Shown one piece after another: positions 1 to 8,424 of a stretch of DNA of 38,091 nt. The notes under the pieces were generated by a model. That model searched no databases. It was not told the origin of the DNA and saw nothing but the letters and a program-made list of their open reading frames with translations. Source of the DNA: Bacillus sanguinis (GTDB lineage Bacteria; Bacillota; Bacilli; Bacillales; Bacillaceae_G); the NCBI RefSeq assembly GCF_018332475.1, contig NZ_BOQB01000006.1, positions 1-38,091 on the forward strand, given 5' to 3'. Position 1 is the stretch's first letter, and each line of letters begins with the position of its first letter. The position numbers were made by a program, and so were the translations under genes.

Positions 1-204
1 TCTTTATTATTCCTAATTACCAATTCAATTTACTCTTTCCCAGATTTAAATAATTATTTTTATTAATAAACTATATTAATTTACTAAAAAATATATCCTC
101 TTGAACTGCAATTATATGTCCTTAAAAAATTCAACCTATAAACTTCTAATGTCTAACTACTAACATTACACAAGTATATTCACCACATAATTTACCATAA
201 TAAA

Positions 205-243
205 CAAAATAAAACAGCCTTACTTCAAATTAGTAAGACTGTT
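205..243 (-). terminator. rlmH transcription terminator
   Basis: Read leftward, arms AACAGTCTTACT and AGTAAGGCTGTT (one mismatch) enclose a short AT-rich loop and are followed by TTTTATTTTG. It lies 56 bases past the rlmH stop codon. The rest of 1-298 is AT-rich and shows no gene or other structure I can support. Confidence 0.75.
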
Positions 244-298
244 AATTCTTTTAATACTCATTATTTAATAATAAATGATTAGTTGACTAAAGCCACAC

Positions 299-778
299 TT
301 ACTTATGATACGGTTCACCACGATTAATACGAAACGCTCTATACACTTGCTCAAGCAATACCAATCGCATTAATTGGTGTGGTAATGTCATCTTTGAAAA
401 AGAAAGAGATTCATTTGAACGCTTCATTACTTCTGAACTTAGTCCAAGTGATCCACCAATTACAAATGCAACTTTACTTTTTCCATATGTAGCAAGACGA
501 TCTAAGCTTACTGCAAATTCTTCTGATGATTTTTGCTTTCCTTCTATCGCTAACGCAATGACATGCGTATCGTCAGAAATTTTATCCAGTATACGTATAC
601 CTTCTTTTTCTTTTACAATTAACATTTCTGCTTCACTTAAATTTTCTGGTGCCTTTTCATCTGGCAATTCAATTACTTCTACTTTTGCGTATACAGATAA
701 TCGTTTTAAGTATTCTGCTATACCTTGTTTTAAATATTTTTCTTTTAATTTCCCAATTGAAATAATCGAGATATTCAC
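299..778 (-). CDS. rlmH: 23S rRNA (pseudouridine1915-N3)-methyltransferase RlmH
   Basis: 159 aa, the usual RlmH length. The family is a SPOUT methyltransferase that methylates pseudouridine 1915 in helix 69 of 23S rRNA on assembled ribosomes. The SPOUT signature is visible: [10 protein letters not shown] (SAM-binding knot) near residue 105 and [20 protein letters not shown] near the C terminus. The start is GTG at 776-778 (protein begins [12 protein letters not shown]) preceded by AAGGTGGGG; the frame is open further upstream, but that stretch is the DnaA-box cluster and has no ribosome-binding site. Ortholog of B. subtilis yydA, in the same position relative to htrC and walJ. Confidence 0.95.
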   Translation of the reverse strand: MNISIISIGKLKEKYLKQGIAEYLKRLSVYAKVEVIELPDEKAPENLSEAEMLIVKEKEGIRILDKISDDTHVIALAIEGKQKSSEEFAVSLDRLATYGKSKVAFVIGGSLGLSSEVMKRSNESLSFSKMTLPHQLMRLVLLEQVYRAFRINRGEPYHK

Positions 779-803
779 ACGTATTCCCCACCTTACAAAC
801 ATG

Positions 804-973
804 TTATCCACATAACTTATCCACATATCCACAAATGTTACCCACATATTGTGTGAGAATCTGTGTTCGATACAACATATGTCGCCTCATTTTGACAAAA
901 TTCACATGTTTTTTTCTCTTTTTCTGAGTTATCCACATTGTTGATAACCGGTGCGACTTCACACTCATCCACA
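804..973 (+). promoter_or_regulatory. DnaA-box cluster at rlmH / CxxH gene
   Basis: Three perfect TTATCCACA boxes (804-812, 817-825, 929-937) and three one-mismatch boxes (ATATCCACA 825-833, TTACCCACA 838-846, TCATCCACA 965-973), all in one orientation. The first four lie within 43 bp in the intergenic gap and the others are inside the small CxxH gene. From memory, DnaA-box clusters outside oriC are known in B. subtilis, including one near yydA (rlmH), and act as DnaA sinks that restrain initiation. The box matches are direct; function is inferred. Confidence 0.75.
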
Positions 974-1023
974 ATAATATCTAAAGCTAATTCAACATGT
1001 TCTAAACAACAAGGTAAATTCAT
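838..1023 (-). CDS. CxxH/CxxC small cysteine-rich protein
   Basis: 61 aa starting at ATG 1021-1023, chosen because GAGGTG lies six bases upstream; an upstream GTG at 1032 overlaps that ribosome-binding site. The protein has CCLEH at its N terminus (CxxH), a further Cys in DECEV, CEFC (CxxC) in the middle and a last Cys two residues from the end, so a bound metal is plausible. It resembles the CxxH/CxxC family next to rlmH in Bacillus (B. subtilis YyzF-like). No function is known to me. The DNA also carries two DnaA-box matches, so codon choice may be constrained. Confidence 0.8.
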   Translation of the reverse strand: MNLPCCLEHVELALDIIVDECEVAPVINNVDNSEKEKKTCEFCQNEATYVVSNTDSHTICG

Positions 1024-1050
1024 ATTCTTCACCTCACTTTTCTACAATAG

Positions 1051-1077
1051 AAAACAGGAGGTAGGCCCTCCTGTTTT
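1051..1077 (-). terminator. htrC terminator
   Basis: Read leftward, AAACAGGAGG, a short loop and CCTCCTGTTTTC form a GC-rich stem immediately after, and touching, the htrC stop codon. Confidence 0.75.
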
Positions 1078-2252
1078 TAATACTTTTGAATGCCTAATTT
1101 AACCGTTGTTGTTGCTCGTTTTGTACCACGATAAAACGTAAGGGTCATTTTATCATTAATTTTTTTATCATATAAGGCCGTACGGAATCCGATAATATCA
1201 CGAACCGGTTTTCCATCTACTGCTACAATCACGTCATGTTCTCGTAAACCAGCATCTACACCTGGCGAAGGACTTTTCACATCTAAAATGCAAACTCCCT
1301 CTGTTACATTGCCCGGTAAATGCAATGTTTTTGACCAATGGTAATTCGGAATCTCATTTAACGATCTAAGTTCAATTCCAACATACGGTCTCCTTACTTT
1401 TCCGTGCTTCTCTAATTCATTCATAATGGGAACAGCTCTAGTAACTGGAATGGCTAGTCCAATTCCTTCAACTTCTTTTGCTGCAATTTTCATTGAGTTA
1501 ATACCAATTAATTGACCTGCCGCATTTACAAGCGCACCACCACTATTACCTGGATTAATTGCTGCATCTGTTTGCAATACTTCTACTTGCCAATCGTAAT
1601 GTCCATCTTGATCCAAATCTACAGGAACAATACGTTCATTAGCTGAAATAATGCCTTGTGTGACAGTCCCAGAAAATTGCAGTCCTAGTGGGTTTCCGAT
1701 CGCAATGACCGGTTCTCCTCTACGAACAGTATTAGAATCACCAATTTCAATTATTTTTTTCACATGCTTTGCATCTATTTCTAGTACAGCTAAATCTGTG
1801 ACTACATCGGTTCCTAATACTTTACCAGGAACCTTCTTACCATCACTTAAACTTACCTCAATACGACTTGCTCCAGCAACAACATGATTATTCGTTACGA
1901 TATAAGCTTGGCCATCTGCCTTTTTATAAATTACACCTGATCCTGTACCAGCTTCTGAATCTGCCTCTGAAAAATTATCTCGTTGAATATTAATAACGCC
2001 AACAACAGCTTCAGACGCACGATCAACAGCATCCACAAAACTAATCTGTTTAATTCCTTGCGCTTCGGCCATATTACTTCCACTTGCTTCAGCTTGCGGA
2101 AACGCGCCCGCATCATTTGAAAACAAAGGAGCTCCAAATGCAAATAACGAAGCTCCTACAATTGTTCCCGCTATACTAGAAATGACAATACCTTTATGCT
2201 TCTTTTTTCTTGCACGTTTCATACGATAATTTTCTTCATCAATAAAGGACAT
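1077..2252 (-). CDS. htrC: HtrA-family serine protease with PDZ domain (HtrC/YyxA)
   Basis: 391 aa membrane-anchored protease of the DegP/HtrA family, which handles misfolded exported proteins. A basic N terminus (residues 11-20, KRARKKKHK region) precedes one transmembrane segment at about 21-43, placing the protease outside the cell. The trypsin-like triad is His123 (TNNHVV), Asp153 (VTDLAV) and Ser237 (NPGNSGGA). A C-terminal PDZ domain spans about residues 290-385 (YVGIEL, GLREHDVIVAVDG). All catalytic residues are intact. It lies 63 bases downstream of walJ with no terminator between, so it may be partly cotranscribed with the wal operon. Ortholog of B. subtilis htrC (yyxA). Confidence 0.93.
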   Translation of the reverse strand: MSFIDEENYRMKRARKKKHKGIVISSIAGTIVGASLFAFGAPLFSNDAGAFPQAEASGSNMAEAQGIKQISFVDAVDRASEAVVGVINIQRDNFSEADSEAGTGSGVIYKKADGQAYIVTNNHVVAGASRIEVSLSDGKKVPGKVLGTDVVTDLAVLEIDAKHVKKIIEIGDSNTVRRGEPVIAIGNPLGLQFSGTVTQGIISANERIVPVDLDQDGHYDWQVEVLQTDAAINPGNSGGALVNAAGQLIGINSMKIAAKEVEGIGLAIPVTRAVPIMNELEKHGKVRRPYVGIELRSLNEIPNYHWSKTLHLPGNVTEGVCILDVKSPSPGVDAGLREHDVIVAVDGKPVRDIIGFRTALYDKKINDKMTLTFYRGTKRATTTVKLGIQKY

Positions 2253-2315
2253 ATTTGTTCACCCATCTTCCTGAAAACAACTATATTCACCTTTATTGTT
2301 TACTAAAATGAAGAA

Positions 2316-3110
2316 TTATACGTATTGAATTTTTGTCGGCATTTTTGGATCTGTATCATGAATTTCAAAGGCTTCTCCCACTCCAAATCCTTTTTCCTCT
2401 AGTACTTGTGATACTGACATACGTGCTAGTTCTTTCATGTTATTATCTAAACTTAAATGGGCTAAATAAATATGTTTTGTCTCATCTGTAATTACATCCG
2501 CCATCGCTAATGCAGCGTCCTCATTACAAACGTGCCCTACATCACTTAAAATACGTCGCTTAATACTCCATGGATAACGTCCCATACGAAGCATTTCCAC
2601 GTCATGATTACTTTCAAATACGAAAGCGTTAGCCCCCTTAATAACACCTTTCATACGGTCACTCACGTATCCCGTATCTGTAATAAGGGCTAACTTTCTA
2701 TTATTGTTGTGAAAAGCATAGAACATTGGCTCTGCCGCATCATGAGAAACCCCAAATGACTCGACCTCAATATCACCGAATGTTTTCACATCCCCAACTG
2801 AGAAAATGAACTTTTGCTCTGTTGGGATATTTCCTATTAAGTGTTCCATTGCATTCCATGTTTTCTCATTCGCATAAACAGGTAAATCATATTTACGTGC
2901 TAATACACCTAATCCTTTAATATGATCGCTATGTTCATGTGTTACAAGAATACCCGATACATCATTTATATTTAGTTCTGCCTGTTTAAATAAAGCCTCT
3001 GTTGCTTTACCACTTAAACCTGCATCGACGAGTAATTTCTTTTCATCTGTTCCTACATATAACATATTCCCTGTACTTCCACTTGCAAGTACGCTAAAAT
3101 GCAACCCCAT
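2316..3110 (-). CDS. walJ: WalJ metallo-beta-lactamase-fold hydrolase (YycJ)
   Basis: 264 aa. The N terminus [13 protein letters not shown] and the metal-binding motif HEHSDH (about residues 58-63) mark the metallo-beta-lactamase fold, YycJ/WalJ subfamily. The further His-rich motif [10 protein letters not shown], the GVSHDA loop and LITDTGY fit the family's dinuclear-metal site. In other Firmicutes WalJ is a 5'-3' exonuclease-like protein linked to DNA metabolism and coordination of replication with wall synthesis. ATG start with GGAGTGAG upstream. The gene overlaps the end of walI by 17 bases, so it is translated as part of the walRKHIJ operon. Confidence 0.94.
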   Translation of the reverse strand: MGLHFSVLASGSTGNMLYVGTDEKKLLVDAGLSGKATEALFKQAELNINDVSGILVTHEHSDHIKGLGVLARKYDLPVYANEKTWNAMEHLIGNIPTEQKFIFSVGDVKTFGDIEVESFGVSHDAAEPMFYAFHNNNRKLALITDTGYVSDRMKGVIKGANAFVFESNHDVEMLRMGRYPWSIKRRILSDVGHVCNEDAALAMADVITDETKHIYLAHLSLDNNMKELARMSVSQVLEEKGFGVGEAFEIHDTDPKMPTKIQYV

Positions 3111-3936
3111 TCTTTCTCACTCCAGTATGTTCATCAACCACTTGATTTTCCCTTTCCCCTAATTCCATAACTTGTCCTTCAATTGCATTTACAAAGAAGT
3201 CCTGCTTCTGCTCCGTTTTTAAGTTCCATGTTGGAGCAAGTACTTGGTTATTAGAAGTAGATGCGGTAAGGTTGGCATAACCAATTTGTGCTTCTTTTAC
3301 ATGTGTATTCCCATGAACTTTATTTTTTAAATACAGATTTTCTAAGGCCGTTTGGGCAGTAATAATTTCTTGCTGTTTCGTTTTTTCACTTTCGCCCATT
3401 TCTTTTAAATCTGTTAGCATCGTCTGCGTGTATGACACAAGTTCATTTTTTTCATTTAATTCCACAACAATCATCGCTTGATCGTTATAGAAAATGGGTT
3501 TATCTTTATATTTTTGGAAGAAGTAAATTTTAGAGTCTTTCATCGCTCCAAACTCATACTTTTGTCCATCCAATACATAGTTCTTCAAAAAATCACTATA
3601 CTTATCTTTGGATAATGATTTTGTATTCAAAAAGGGCTCTTTTAGCTTGCTTTCTATCTTGTACATATTTTGTATATGCGCCGTTTGATTTTTTAAAGAC
3701 TGTACATCTTCTTCTTTAAATGCCTTGTTTTCGGCCCTAATAAATGACTCTTTTTTCGGTTCTTTAGGGAAATTACCCATAGTAATTTTGTTTGCTTTTA
3801 ATTCTTGATCTATCTTTGTTTCTGCAATAAGCTCCAATTGATTACTATCCTGCTTTTGAATGAATTGAAAAATGAGAAAGAGGTCCAAAACAAAAAAGGT
3901 CACAATAAATATGGTTTTAATCCGATCCCAATCCAT
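3094..3936 (-). CDS. walI: WalI regulatory membrane protein (YycI)
   Basis: 280 aa bitopic protein. One transmembrane helix at about residues 8-26 ([15 protein letters not shown]) precedes a large extracytoplasmic region of the YycI type. In B. subtilis YycI and YycH bind WalK through their membrane helices and restrain its activity. The start follows GGGAGG, and the gene overlaps walH by 20 bases at its 5' end and walJ by 17 at its 3' end. The family call rests on position and overall resemblance; there are no catalytic motifs to check. Confidence 0.92.
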   Translation of the reverse strand: MDWDRIKTIFIVTFFVLDLFLIFQFIQKQDSNQLELIAETKIDQELKANKITMGNFPKEPKKESFIRAENKAFKEEDVQSLKNQTAHIQNMYKIESKLKEPFLNTKSLSKDKYSDFLKNYVLDGQKYEFGAMKDSKIYFFQKYKDKPIFYNDQAMIVVELNEKNELVSYTQTMLTDLKEMGESEKTKQQEIITAQTALENLYLKNKVHGNTHVKEAQIGYANLTASTSNNQVLAPTWNLKTEQKQDFFVNAIEGQVMELGERENQVVDEHTGVRKNGVAF

Positions 3937-5233
3937 TTAGTCCTCCCTCACTCCACTCATATATTTTTTGTTTACCAGCTTCATCTTCAACAAACTTTAC
4001 ATACCAAATTGGCTGTAGTCGAGCTACTTGCCCATCTAGTGATAATTTGTATCCAATCCCAATGTCTTTAATGAAGCGCTTATCTACAGCGGCATTATTT
4101 TCTAAGGATGCTATTACAACGTGACCTGATGGAAGAGTAACCTTCTGTTCTATACCTTTCGTATTTAAAGACAACAACGGTCTTTCATACTCCATTACTT
4201 CTTCTGATCCCCATACTTGTCTCAATTCAGCTAATCCATCTGTATTGAATACGGAATATCCATCTTCATGTAAACGGAATACTGTCTGTCCTTTATTCAT
4301 ATAGTCCAAACGATATGAATCTAAACTCCCACTGTGACCATTTACAAAATCAAAGCTTTTTTGTAAAAGCATTAAATTATCTGTCGTTTTCTCACTTGAA
4401 ACAGAAGAATTTTTATACTTTAGCATATGATGATCGTTTTCAATCTCCATAGACCTAATACCATCAGTAAATGTTTCTTTCGATTTCTCGGTAATCGGGC
4501 TTAAATAACGTGGGTCACTAAACAGAGCATTCTTAAATGTATCCACCGCTAAATTAGATGAAATATATGTTATATTACTTAATTCTGTCGTTCCATCTGG
4601 TAAAAATAACTTTTTCATATCATTAATTTGATAGTCAAAATAAGGTTTTGCCGATACTACAAATTGATTTTGTGCATTTACAACATCCTTTAAATACACA
4701 CCACTTAATTTTGCTTCATATATTCTAGAGTTATCACCATCAGAAACAAAATTAATTTTAATTTCTTGATCCCTACTTCTAGAAGGGTCAAGAATAATTC
4801 GATTAAAATATTTAGGCTTATTTATACTCTTTTCTTTCATATTAAACATAGATTTAACTGCATCAAATGGAATGTTAGTAGGAAAAACAAGTTCAATTTT
4901 CCCTTCACCATGCACATAAGAAAGGAAATCAGCTTTAGCAATCGATATCTCTTTGAAATCATATAATTCCCCTGCTTCCAAAGGTTTATAGATTGATTCT
5001 ACATCTCCCTCTCTTTTGCTCCCATAATGATTTTTATCTTTATGCACGATGATAGAAGTAGGGCGGACAACATCACCAATTTTAGTTTGAGTAGTTCCTT
5101 CATTCCCCTGTACAAATTTTGCGTTTTGCATAGACGTTGAATCTGGCACATACGTCCATAAGTTAAAAGTAAGAAATAGGCTAATTACAACTAAATTAAT
5201 TAAAACGATTGTTTTAACATTTTCCATACTCAT
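3917..5233 (-). CDS. walH: WalH regulatory membrane protein (YycH)
   Basis: 438 aa from ATG 5231-5233, which overlaps the walK stop codon in an ATGA junction; a second in-frame ATG at 5227 is also possible. One N-terminal transmembrane helix (VLINLVVISLFLTFNLW) precedes an extracytoplasmic YycH-type region. In B. subtilis WalH acts with WalI in a complex with WalK and damps its signalling; in Staphylococcus aureus the same pair activates it, so the sign of control here cannot be read from sequence. It is the third gene of the wal operon. Confidence 0.92.
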   Translation of the reverse strand: MSMENVKTIVLINLVVISLFLTFNLWTYVPDSTSMQNAKFVQGNEGTTQTKIGDVVRPTSIIVHKDKNHYGSKREGDVESIYKPLEAGELYDFKEISIAKADFLSYVHGEGKIELVFPTNIPFDAVKSMFNMKEKSINKPKYFNRIILDPSRSRDQEIKINFVSDGDNSRIYEAKLSGVYLKDVVNAQNQFVVSAKPYFDYQINDMKKLFLPDGTTELSNITYISSNLAVDTFKNALFSDPRYLSPITEKSKETFTDGIRSMEIENDHHMLKYKNSSVSSEKTTDNLMLLQKSFDFVNGHSGSLDSYRLDYMNKGQTVFRLHEDGYSVFNTDGLAELRQVWGSEEVMEYERPLLSLNTKGIEQKVTLPSGHVVIASLENNAAVDKRFIKDIGIGYKLSLDGQVARLQPIWYVKFVEDEAGKQKIYEWSEGGLNGLGSD

Positions 5234-7071
5234 TCCCAATCGTCCTCTTCATCCGCTGCCATTGGTAAAGTGAAATAAATAGTTGTCCCTTTTCCTTCCT
5301 CACTCTTCGCCCAAATCGAGCCACCATGTGCCTCAATCATTTCTTTCGCAATTGCTAATCCAAGTCCTGTACCACCCATTTGTCTTGACCGTGCTTTATC
5401 TACGCGATAAAAACGTTCAAAGATTTTATCGACATTCTCTTTTGGAATACCCATTCCTTGGTCGCTTACACTAATCTCTAATAACTCACCGCGATCACGT
5501 AAACGATATGTTACTGTTCCACCTTCTGGTGAATATTTTAATGCATTCGAAATAATGTTATACAAAACTTGTGTAATTTTATCCGTATCCATATCAATAA
5601 ATCGGGATTTCTTAGAGAAAGATCGTTTGAAACTTACGTTTTGCTCTTTAGACATTTCAAAACGATCAATAATGTTATTAAAGAAGTCAGTAAAGTCGAT
5701 CCATTCTTTCATTAAACGATGTTCTGTACTATCGAGTTTAGATAGTTGCAATAACGCATTTACAAGTCTAATCATTCTTTCTGTTTCTTCTTGTGTAACT
5801 GTTAAAAATTGCGGTGCAATATTCGGATCTTGCCACGCGCCGTCCGTAAGCGCCTCTAAGTAACTGCGCATCGTTGTTAATGGCGTTCTTAATTCATGGG
5901 AAACGTTTGCCACGAACTCGCGGCGTTCCCTCTCTATACGCTCCTGCTCAGTTACGTCATATAATACGGCTATTAAACCATTTGCTTTCCCTGTCTCTTT
6001 TTGAATAACAGAGAAACTAGCTCGTAAAATATATGGCTCATTTCTCGTACTAAAATCTAATAAAACAGAATCAGGCTCTTCGTATAAATGATCGAGCGTA
6101 AATTCTTCCTGTATCCCTAATACTTCTAAAACAGATTGATCGAGTGCTGTTTCACGCGAAACATTTAGCATCTTTTCCGCAGGATCATTTAATAAAATAA
6201 TGTCCCCTTTTCGGTCAGTAGCAATTACTCCATCTGTCATATGTGATAAAACGGATGATAATTTACGTCTTTCACTTTCCGTTGAAGAACGAGCTTGTTG
6301 TAATTTTTTTGATAAATTATTAAAAGATAATGCTAATTGTCCAATTTCATCATGGCTATGCACTTTTACTTTTCTTGAATAGTTTCCTTTTGCCATTTCA
6401 ATTGCTTGTCTTCGCATATCTGAGATTGGTCTCGTAATCGTTTGAGCTAACAAAATTCCAAGTACAGCTGTTACGAGTAACGCAATAACGGTTCCAGTCG
6501 CAAAAATTTGATTAATATCCTTCATCTGTTTATAGACATCTTCCATAGATGCAACAATGTAAATAACACCAAGTGCATCCTTGCCATTATCATCTATAAT
6601 AGGAGTAAGCATAACTTGTACACGATGGCCTGTACGACCATCCTTCTCAATTTTCACTTCTGGCTTTTTTTGCACCAATACCCGCTGAACAGCTATATTA
6701 GTTGATGTTCTATTTACCTTGTTTTGCTTTGACTCATCTGAAATAGCAAGTAACTTTCTATTCGAATCAAATACACTTACCTCTTGGATATCTTTCTTTC
6801 GATCAGAGGCAAATTTTCGAATTGAAGTTTTAATCGTTTCATCTGTCGATTCTGTTTCTGCTTTTGTATGACTTTTTTTAAACTCTTGTTTCAAATTATA
6901 TGCTAATAAGTTCGTTTGCTGCGTTAAAGAATCTCTAAAGCCTTGTACAAGACTCTTTTCTAACTCCCTAACGAAATATACCCCAATAACTTGCATAGCT
7001 ATTAATATTAATAGCATATATATGAGCACAAATTTTAAATGAATAGATTGAAAAAAACCGACTTTCTTCAT
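5230..7071 (-). CDS. walK: WalK essential cell-wall sensor histidine kinase (YycG)
   Basis: 613 aa. Order: transmembrane helix about 12-34, extracellular Cache/PAS-like sensor about 35-185, second helix about 192-212, HAMP about 213-265, cytoplasmic PAS about 267-375, HisKA with phospho-acceptor His392 (VSHELRTPL), and HATPase with NALKYSPEGG, the D-x-G-x-G motif of the G1 box and GGTGLGLA. It phosphorylates WalR to control autolysin and wall-homeostasis genes. In the PAS domain, the four residues that in S. aureus WalK bind zinc correspond here to His277, Asp280, Tyr371 and Glu375, with Tyr in place of His. A parS-like palindrome lies inside the gene (6148-6163). Confidence 0.97.
   Translation of the reverse strand: MKKVGFFQSIHLKFVLIYMLLILIAMQVIGVYFVRELEKSLVQGFRDSLTQQTNLLAYNLKQEFKKSHTKAETESTDETIKTSIRKFASDRKKDIQEVSVFDSNRKLLAISDESKQNKVNRTSTNIAVQRVLVQKKPEVKIEKDGRTGHRVQVMLTPIIDDNGKDALGVIYIVASMEDVYKQMKDINQIFATGTVIALLVTAVLGILLAQTITRPISDMRRQAIEMAKGNYSRKVKVHSHDEIGQLALSFNNLSKKLQQARSSTESERRKLSSVLSHMTDGVIATDRKGDIILLNDPAEKMLNVSRETALDQSVLEVLGIQEEFTLDHLYEEPDSVLLDFSTRNEPYILRASFSVIQKETGKANGLIAVLYDVTEQERIERERREFVANVSHELRTPLTTMRSYLEALTDGAWQDPNIAPQFLTVTQEETERMIRLVNALLQLSKLDSTEHRLMKEWIDFTDFFNNIIDRFEMSKEQNVSFKRSFSKKSRFIDMDTDKITQVLYNIISNALKYSPEGGTVTYRLRDRGELLEISVSDQGMGIPKENVDKIFERFYRVDKARSRQMGGTGLGLAIAKEMIEAHGGSIWAKSEEGKGTTIYFTLPMAADEEDDWE
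6148..6163. other. Candidate parS site inside walK
   Basis: TGTTTCACGCGAAACA differs at one position from the Bacillus parS consensus TGTTTCACGTGAAACA. It lies within 23 kb of oriC on the left arm, where Spo0J (ParB) sites cluster in Bacillus. On the walK strand it encodes Val-Ser-Arg-Glu-Thr in the linker after the start of the PAS domain. Confidence 0.75.
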
Positions 7072-7074
7072 ATA

Positions 7075-7782
7075 CTATTCCTGCTCTGGGTCACGCAAGT
7101 AATACCCTACTCCACGTCTAGTGACAATTAATGTAGGATGACTTGGATTATCTTCAATTTTTTCACGTAGACGACGCACTGTTACATCCACTGTACGTAC
7201 ATCTCCAAAATAGTCATAACCCCAAACTGTTTGCAATAAATGTTCGCGTGTCATAACTTGTCCTAAATGTTTTGCTAAATAATGTAGTAACTCAAATTCA
7301 CGATGTGTAAGTTCAATATTTTCCTCACGTTTCGTTACACTATACGCATTTGGATTGATAACAATTGGGCCAATAACCATTTCCGTATTTTCTTCTTTTT
7401 CTGCCGCACCACCTTGTTGATGGCGACGTAAATTCGCCTTCACACGAGCAAGTAATTCTCTCGTACTAAATGGCTTCGTTACATAATCATCTGCCCCAAG
7501 CTCTAGCCCTAGTACTTTATCGATTTCAGAGTCCTTCGCTGTTAGCATAATAATCGGCATTTCTGAGCTTTTACGTATTTCACGGCAAACCTCTAAACCA
7601 TCCTTACCTGGTAGCATAATATCTAATAAAACCATATCTGGCTGTTCTTCAGTCGCCTTTTCAATCGCTTCATCACCATCATGCGCCATTACAATTTCAA
7701 AACCTTCTTTTTCTAGGTTGAACTTCAAAATATCCGCAATCGGCTTTTCATCATCAACTACTAAAATTTTCTTTCCCATCAT
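7075..7782 (-). CDS. walR: WalR essential cell-wall response regulator (YycF)
   Basis: 235 aa OmpR-family regulator. Receiver domain residues 5-120: acidic pair Asp10/Asp11, phospho-acceptor Asp54 (VLLDIMLPG), Thr82 (MLTAKD) and Lys103 (VTKPFS). The winged-helix DNA-binding domain covers about 135-230 ([30 protein letters not shown]). Thr102 corresponds by alignment from memory to Thr101 of B. subtilis WalR, a PrkC phosphorylation site. Start at the first of two adjacent ATGs, with AAGGAGG nine bases upstream. It is the first gene of the operon; walK begins three bases after its stop. Its leader holds a structured repeat (7799-7955). Confidence 0.97.
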   Translation of the reverse strand: MMGKKILVVDDEKPIADILKFNLEKEGFEIVMAHDGDEAIEKATEEQPDMVLLDIMLPGKDGLEVCREIRKSSEMPIIMLTAKDSEIDKVLGLELGADDYVTKPFSTRELLARVKANLRRHQQGGAAEKEENTEMVIGPIVINPNAYSVTKREENIELTHREFELLHYLAKHLGQVMTREHLLQTVWGYDYFGDVRTVDVTVRRLREKIEDNPSHPTLIVTRRGVGYYLRDPEQE

Positions 7783-7798
7783 CGTCTATTTCCTCCTT

Positions 7799-7955
7799 AT
7801 AAAGTGAAACTTTAATCGTTGGGGAGTTTCATCCTCCACCGATTATTAGCCCTCACCAATTGGGCATTTACGGACAGTTGATCCCACACCCGACTTCTTT
7901 ACCTTCGCTGATTTTGAGGTAGGATCTTACTGCCCGCCAACAGCGGGGTAAAAAT
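7799..7955 (-). repeat. bcr1-like structured repeat in the walR leader
   Basis: This stretch of about 155 bp looks unlike the AT-rich spacers around it: it is GC-richer and strongly foldable. On the walR sense strand it contains CCCGC-TGTTG-GCGGG, then AATCG...GGAG/CTCC...CGATT, and TGAAACT/AGTTTCA arms, ending in TTTAT two bases before the AAGGAGG ribosome-binding site. Size, a TTTAT boundary and foldability match what I recall of bcr1, a mobile-looking repeat specific to the B. cereus group that makes TTTAT target duplications. The opposite boundary is only a degenerate T-rich match. I could not compare it with other bcr1 copies. Confidence 0.5.
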
Positions 7956-8094
7956 ATGGTCAATATCCCTAAACACATTGATGTCTACATAGTATGTCCC
8001 TATATGACCGCATCTTTTGCTTAAGTACTTTCTCCTCTATTCTCACAGACTCATGTATGATCCACTTTTACACGGAATCCTATACGATCTATAG

Positions 8095-8122
8095 AAAAAC
8101 CTCTAGCTTCAACTGCTAGAGG
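8095..8122 (-). terminator. Second terminator after the tRNA operon
   Basis: Read leftward, CCTCTAGC, a seven-base loop and GCTAGAGG are followed by TTTTTC. It lies about 80 bases after the first tRNA terminator. The remaining 7956-8094, between this hairpin and the repeat, should contain the walR promoter, but I see no convincing -35/-10 pair. Confidence 0.7.
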
Positions 8123-8172
8123 CTCCTCATTCTATTTTAAAATAACTACTCAATTTTGTAAAATTACACAAA

Positions 8173-8206
8173 TAAAAAGGATATTAAGTGGGCCCACTTA
8201 ATATCC
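8173..8206 (-). terminator. tRNA operon terminator (28-bp perfect palindrome)
   Basis: Positions 8179-8206 are a perfect 14+14 bp inverted repeat with GGGCCC at the centre, followed in the leftward direction by TTTTTATTTG. It starts six bases after the 3' end of tRNA-Phe and is the primary terminator of the Lys-Glu-Asp-Phe operon. Confidence 0.85.
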
Positions 8207-8212
8207 TGAGAG

Positions 8213-8285
<73 letters not shown>

Positions 8286-8326
8286 AAAACTATATATAAA
8301 ACCACTAATGGTGGTATAAACAAAAG

Positions 8327-8402
8327 TGGCGGTCCCGACCGGGGTCGAACCGGCGATCTCCTGCGTGACAGGCAGGCATGTTAACCACTACACCACGGGA
8401 CC
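8327..8402 (-). tRNA. tRNA-Asp (GTC)
   Basis: 76 nt including an encoded CCA. Acceptor GGTCCCG/CGGGACC, anticodon loop CTGTCAC with anticodon GTC, T-arm GGTTCGACCCC, discriminator G. The 41-base spacer to tRNA-Phe holds a small ACCAC/GTGGT hairpin. Confidence 0.97.
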
Positions 8403-8424
8403 AAAAATGAACATAAAAAAAACA

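Noticed and set aside
1-298. Possible gene at the left edge
   Set aside because: AT-rich, no frame with a start signal; only the rlmH terminator is supportable.
1308-1321. Possible Noc site in htrC (ATTGCCCGGTAAAT)
   Set aside because: Two mismatches in the conserved centre and not a palindrome.
7799-7955. Remnant of a transposase or its guide RNA in the walR leader
   Set aside because: Frames on the walR sense strand are short and show no recognisable TnpB or other transposase motif; a short non-coding repeat fits better.
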